64,000 bases of DNA from Candidatus Omnitrophota bacterium. GTDB lineage: Bacteria > Omnitrophota > Gorgyraeia > Tantalellales > Tantalellaceae. The translations under genes and the position numbers were made by a program. The stretch is taken from positions 98,756 to 162,755 of the forward strand of contig WJMH01000007.1 of NCBI GenBank assembly GCA_014728045.1. Reading direction: 5' to 3'. The notes below the pieces were generated by a model. The model was not told the origin of the DNA and ran no database searches. It worked only from the letters and a program-made list of their open reading frames with translations. This document shows positions 61,787-64,000 of the stretch, piece after piece; positions within the stretch are counted from its first letter, which is position 1, and the number at the start of each line of letters is the position of its first letter.

Positions 61787-62418
61787 TTTAACCTCTCTGC
61801 AATTTTCTCAAGTGCCTCTTTTTCTATAACAAGATAGTCGTTTACAAGCACGTCTCTGGCGCAAACGCTGCTTCCCTCCTTGAGGCTGACCTGTTTGATG
61901 TTCCGCGAAGAAAGTTTAACCGTATCTGAAATGCTATCCACGATAACTAACGCCCTGCCCTCGACTTTAAGGTTGTCCAGCATGGCCTTGAACTTCTTGG
62001 TTTTGGCCTCTTCCATTTCTATTTTAACTACAGGTTTTATCAGTTCCTCTTTCAGCCTTGCGTTAAGACTTGAAAGAAGCGCCTTTTTCAAGGCTTTCTT
62101 GGGAAGCGAATATCCAAAATTGCGCGGCTTCGGCGGAAAAGTCACTCCGCCATGTGTCCATATGGGATTGCGTGTCGAGCCGACTCTCGCCCGTCCTGTA
62201 CCTTTCTGCCTCCAGGGCTTTTGCCCTCCGCCGGAGACTTCAGATCTGGTCTTTGCGGAAGCTATGCCCCTGTGTGCATTAGCTTCATACATTTTCTTGA
62301 CCTCATAGAGAAGCGCCTTGTTGACCTTGCCGTCAAAAAGCTTACCGTCAAGCTGTATATTATCCACAGCTTTGCCGCTCATGTCATAGACCTGTAACCT
62401 GGTATTCACCTTCTTCAT
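61783..62418 (-). CDS. rplD: ribosomal protein L4
   Basis: The 211 residues include the arm SGGGQKPWRQKGTGRARVGSTRNPIWTHGG that reaches into the exit tunnel, and LPKKALKKALLSSLNARL. L4 of E. coli also controls the S10 operon through its leader; whether it does here cannot be read. It overlaps rplC by four bases and rplW by four. Confidence 0.97.
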   Translation of the reverse strand: MKKVNTRLQVYDMSGKAVDNIQLDGKLFDGKVNKALLYEVKKMYEANAHRGIASAKTRSEVSGGGQKPWRQKGTGRARVGSTRNPIWTHGGVTFPPKPRNFGYSLPKKALKKALLSSLNARLKEELIKPVVKIEMEEAKTKKFKAMLDNLKVEGRALVIVDSISDTVKLSSRNIKQVSLKEGSSVCARDVLVNDYLVIEKEALEKIAERLK

Positions 62419-63218
62419 TTTTTATCTTCGTTTCCTTCTTTGGTCTGTTCCTTTTCTTTGCCGCCTTTATTGTCTTCCTGGGGCTGTGCTTTTTCCTCTT
62501 TCTTCTCCTGCTGCTTCTGGGTAGCGGCCTCCGGCTGTTGTTCTTGCTGTTCTGCTTCCGGCTCTTCCTGCTGCACTCGCTCGGCAAGAGGCTTCTTCTT
62601 GGCATACCTGATCACCAGGTAGGTTCCGTTTGCCCCGGGAACTGAACCCTCGACGGATATAGTGTTATTCTCCGTGTTGACATCAAGCACTCTCAGGTTC
62701 TGAACAGTCTTGGTCTGTGAACCCATATGCCCGGCCATTCCCATTCCCTTGAAAACGCGTGAAGGGTTTGAACTCTGGCCGATCGATCCCGGCGCGCGGT
62801 GAGACATTGACCCGTGTGTCTGCTTTCCTCCGCTCCACCCCCATCTTTTCATGCCCCCCTGGAATCCCTTACCTTTGGAAACTCCTGTAATGTCCAGATA
62901 ATCGCCGTTCTGAACGATCTTGTTGGTGATAACATCCCCTATCTTCACCTCGGGATCACCCTCACATCTAATCTCGCGGACAAATTTCATGGGCTTCAGT
63001 TTCTTGGCCTTGATATATGCTCTCTGGGGTTTCTTCAGTCTGTGCTCTTTAGTATTGTCATATCCCATCTGAACGGAGTCATACCCATCCTTCTCTTTAG
63101 TCTTTATCGCCTGTACCGAACAGGGGCCTGCCTCAAGGACCGTAACAGGAACCCGAACACCGTCTTCGGTGAATATCTGACTCATCCCTATTTTCTTTCC
63201 CAATATTCCTGGAACCAT
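62415..63218 (-). CDS. rplC: ribosomal protein L3 with Gln/Glu/Lys-rich C-terminal tail
   Basis: The 267 residues start GILGKKIGMSQIFTEDGVRVPVTVLE and include the core SKGKGFQGGMKRWGWSGGKQTHGSMSHRAPGSIGQ. L3 is normally about 205-220 residues; the last 60 here are low-complexity Gln, Glu, Lys and Ala. L3 reaches the peptidyl transferase centre. It is the second gene of the S10 run. Confidence 0.96.
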   Translation of the reverse strand: MVPGILGKKIGMSQIFTEDGVRVPVTVLEAGPCSVQAIKTKEKDGYDSVQMGYDNTKEHRLKKPQRAYIKAKKLKPMKFVREIRCEGDPEVKIGDVITNKIVQNGDYLDITGVSKGKGFQGGMKRWGWSGGKQTHGSMSHRAPGSIGQSSNPSRVFKGMGMAGHMGSQTKTVQNLRVLDVNTENNTISVEGSVPGANGTYLVIRYAKKKPLAERVQQEEPEAEQQEQQPEAATQKQQEKKEEKAQPQEDNKGGKEKEQTKEGNEDKK

Positions 63219-63261
63219 CGTATATGCCTCTCTTAAATGCTTTGACCGCGGTCTGTATCTT

Positions 63262-63585
63262 CTAATCTTGTCTTATTTCGACATCGACTCCGGCCGGCAG
63301 GTCCAGTTTCTTTAATGAATCTATCGTCTTTGCCGTCGGATCGACAATATCCAAAAGTCTTTTATGTGTCTTTAGCTCGAACTGCTCCCTCGATTTTTTA
63401 TCCACGTGAGGTGACCTGAGAACCGTAAAGAGCTCACGTCGTGTCGGAAGCGGCACCGGCCCGATTATTGAGGCCCCGGTTTTCCGAACCGTTTCAACGA
63501 TCTCAGCCATTGACACATCCAGAAGCTTGTGGTCGAACGATTTGAGACGCAGTCTAATTTTTGCTGATTTTGTCTTTTTAGCCAT
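63262..63585 (-). CDS. rpsJ: ribosomal protein S10
   Basis: The 107 residues include [40 protein letters not shown] and [25 protein letters not shown]10 belongs to the 30S head and also binds NusB in antitermination. It lies 73 bases after tuf and 43 before rplC. A long hairpin precedes it. Confidence 0.98.
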   Translation of the reverse strand: MAKKTKSAKIRLRLKSFDHKLLDVSMAEIVETVRKTGASIIGPVPLPTRRELFTVLRSPHVDKKSREQFELKTHKRLLDIVDPTAKTIDSLKKLDLPAGVDVEIRQD

Positions 63586-63618
63586 TTTTTTCCTTACGCT
63601 AACTGTACTCGCGTTTCA

Positions 63619-63647
63619 AGTGGCCGGTGCTGTCTGCACCGGCCACT
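63619..63647. other. strong 12-bp hairpin between tuf and rpsJ
   Basis: Perfect 12-base arms (63619-63630 and 63636-63647) enclose a five-base loop. On the transcribed (minus) strand no T tract follows, so it is not a clear terminator; on the plus strand a run of T follows. It may be an RNA processing or stabilising structure, or a partial terminator. Confidence 0.6.
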
Positions 63648-63657
63648 GTTTTTTCAA

Positions 63658-64000
63658 TTATTCAAGTATCTCCGATATAACACCGGCACCCACGGTATGT
63701 CCGCCTTCTCTTATGGCGAACCTCAGCTCCTTCTCAAGAGCCACCGGCGTTATAAGTTCGACTTCCAGCGTCACGTTGTCGCCGGGCATTACCATCTCGG
63801 TGCCTTCAGGCAGCTTCGCCACACCGGTCACGTCCGTGGTCCTGATGTAGAACTGCGGTCTGTATCCGTTAAAGAACGGCGTGTGACGTCCACCTTCTTC
63901 CTTGCTGAGGATGTATACCTCCGCCTTGAACTTCTTGTGCGGCGTGATCGATCCCGGAGCGGCCAGTACCTGACCTCTTTCCAGATCTTTCTTCTCTATA
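63658..64000 (-). CDS. tuf: elongation factor Tu, C-terminal part (cut by window edge)
   Basis: 114 C-terminal codons are present; the start lies beyond the window. The sequence runs through [54 protein letters not shown] and ends with [20 protein letters not shown], standard EF-Tu domains 2/3. EF-Tu delivers aminoacyl-tRNA to the ribosome. It precedes rpsJ in the usual str-S10 arrangement. Confidence 0.97.
   Translation of the reverse strand, partial: IEKKDLERGQVLAAPGSITPHKKFKAEVYILSKEEGGRHTPFFNGYRPQFYIRTTDVTGVAKLPEGTEMVMPGDNVTLEVELITPVALEKELRFAIREGGHTVGAGVISEILE

Noticed and set aside
1..64000. CRISPR arrays, insertion sequences, prophage or integrases
   Set aside because: No repeat-spacer pattern, transposase motif or terminal repeat was seen anywhere in the window.

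Overview
This 64 kb window is a dense bacterial chromosome segment. It holds about 83 protein genes and one tRNA, and every gene I can support lies on the minus strand. The cell was most likely Gram-negative. It has ADP-heptose genes (gmhA and an HldE-C-type adenylyltransferase), an LpxL-type acyltransferase, a TonB-dependent receptor with a TonB-like partner, and TolC/RND export genes. The ribosomal protein cluster lacks rpmD (L30), several ribosomal proteins carry long charged tails, and the mix of other genes suggests an uncultured lineage. Omnitrophota or another PVC-related phylum is my guess from gene content; no rRNA is present to settle it. No insertion sequence, prophage or CRISPR array was seen, and no gene-free stretch exceeds about 300 bases. 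Layout is given below from high to low coordinates, the direction of transcription. 64.0-48.0 kb: the tuf C-terminus, then S10-spc-alpha in classical order (S10, L3, L4, L23, L2, S19, L22, S3, L16, L29, S17, L14, L24, L5, S14, S8, L6, L18, S5, L15, SecY, Adk, Map, IF-1, L36, S13, S11, S4, RpoA, L17), closed by a hairpin terminator. 47.9-42.0 kb: a DNA repair run, mutS-mutL-nth, coupled to a lipoprotein nuclease. 41.9-33.8 kb: an operon from a consensus promoter with an aminotransferase, LeuCD-like dehydratase, lipB with a solitary lipoyl domain, glycolipid/envelope enzymes (MGDG-synthase-like, LpxL-like, GT2), Pcm and a DUF368 polyprenyl-phosphate transporter. 33.8-30.2 kb: a B12 uptake locus with a small S-component-like membrane protein, a cobalamin riboswitch with terminator and antiterminator, a TonB-dependent receptor and a TonB-like protein. 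30.1-22.4 kb: MarR-TolC-RND efflux with no adaptor protein, then an M16 peptidase that may start at AUC. 22.3-11.3 kb: a very long gene run (amrB, patatin, flippase-like, aroQ, pepP-like, efp, accB, accC, AmaP-like, gmhA, rfaE2, thiD2-like, thiC, pfkB) ending in tRNA-Gly(CCC), whose first base is the last base of the pfkB stop codon. 11.2-7.7 kb: small secreted paralogues, a leaderless thioredoxin-fold protein, small membrane paralogues, a K+ channel, an unknown and KptA. 7.4-0 kb: an ATPase, a phosphoesterase, a cation exchanger, dGTPase, a degenerate HD-GYP protein, a winged-helix protein, an AsmA-like fragment and a SPOR protein. Near-consensus sigma-70 promoters with 16-17 bp spacers occur at ten operon starts and define most transcription units.
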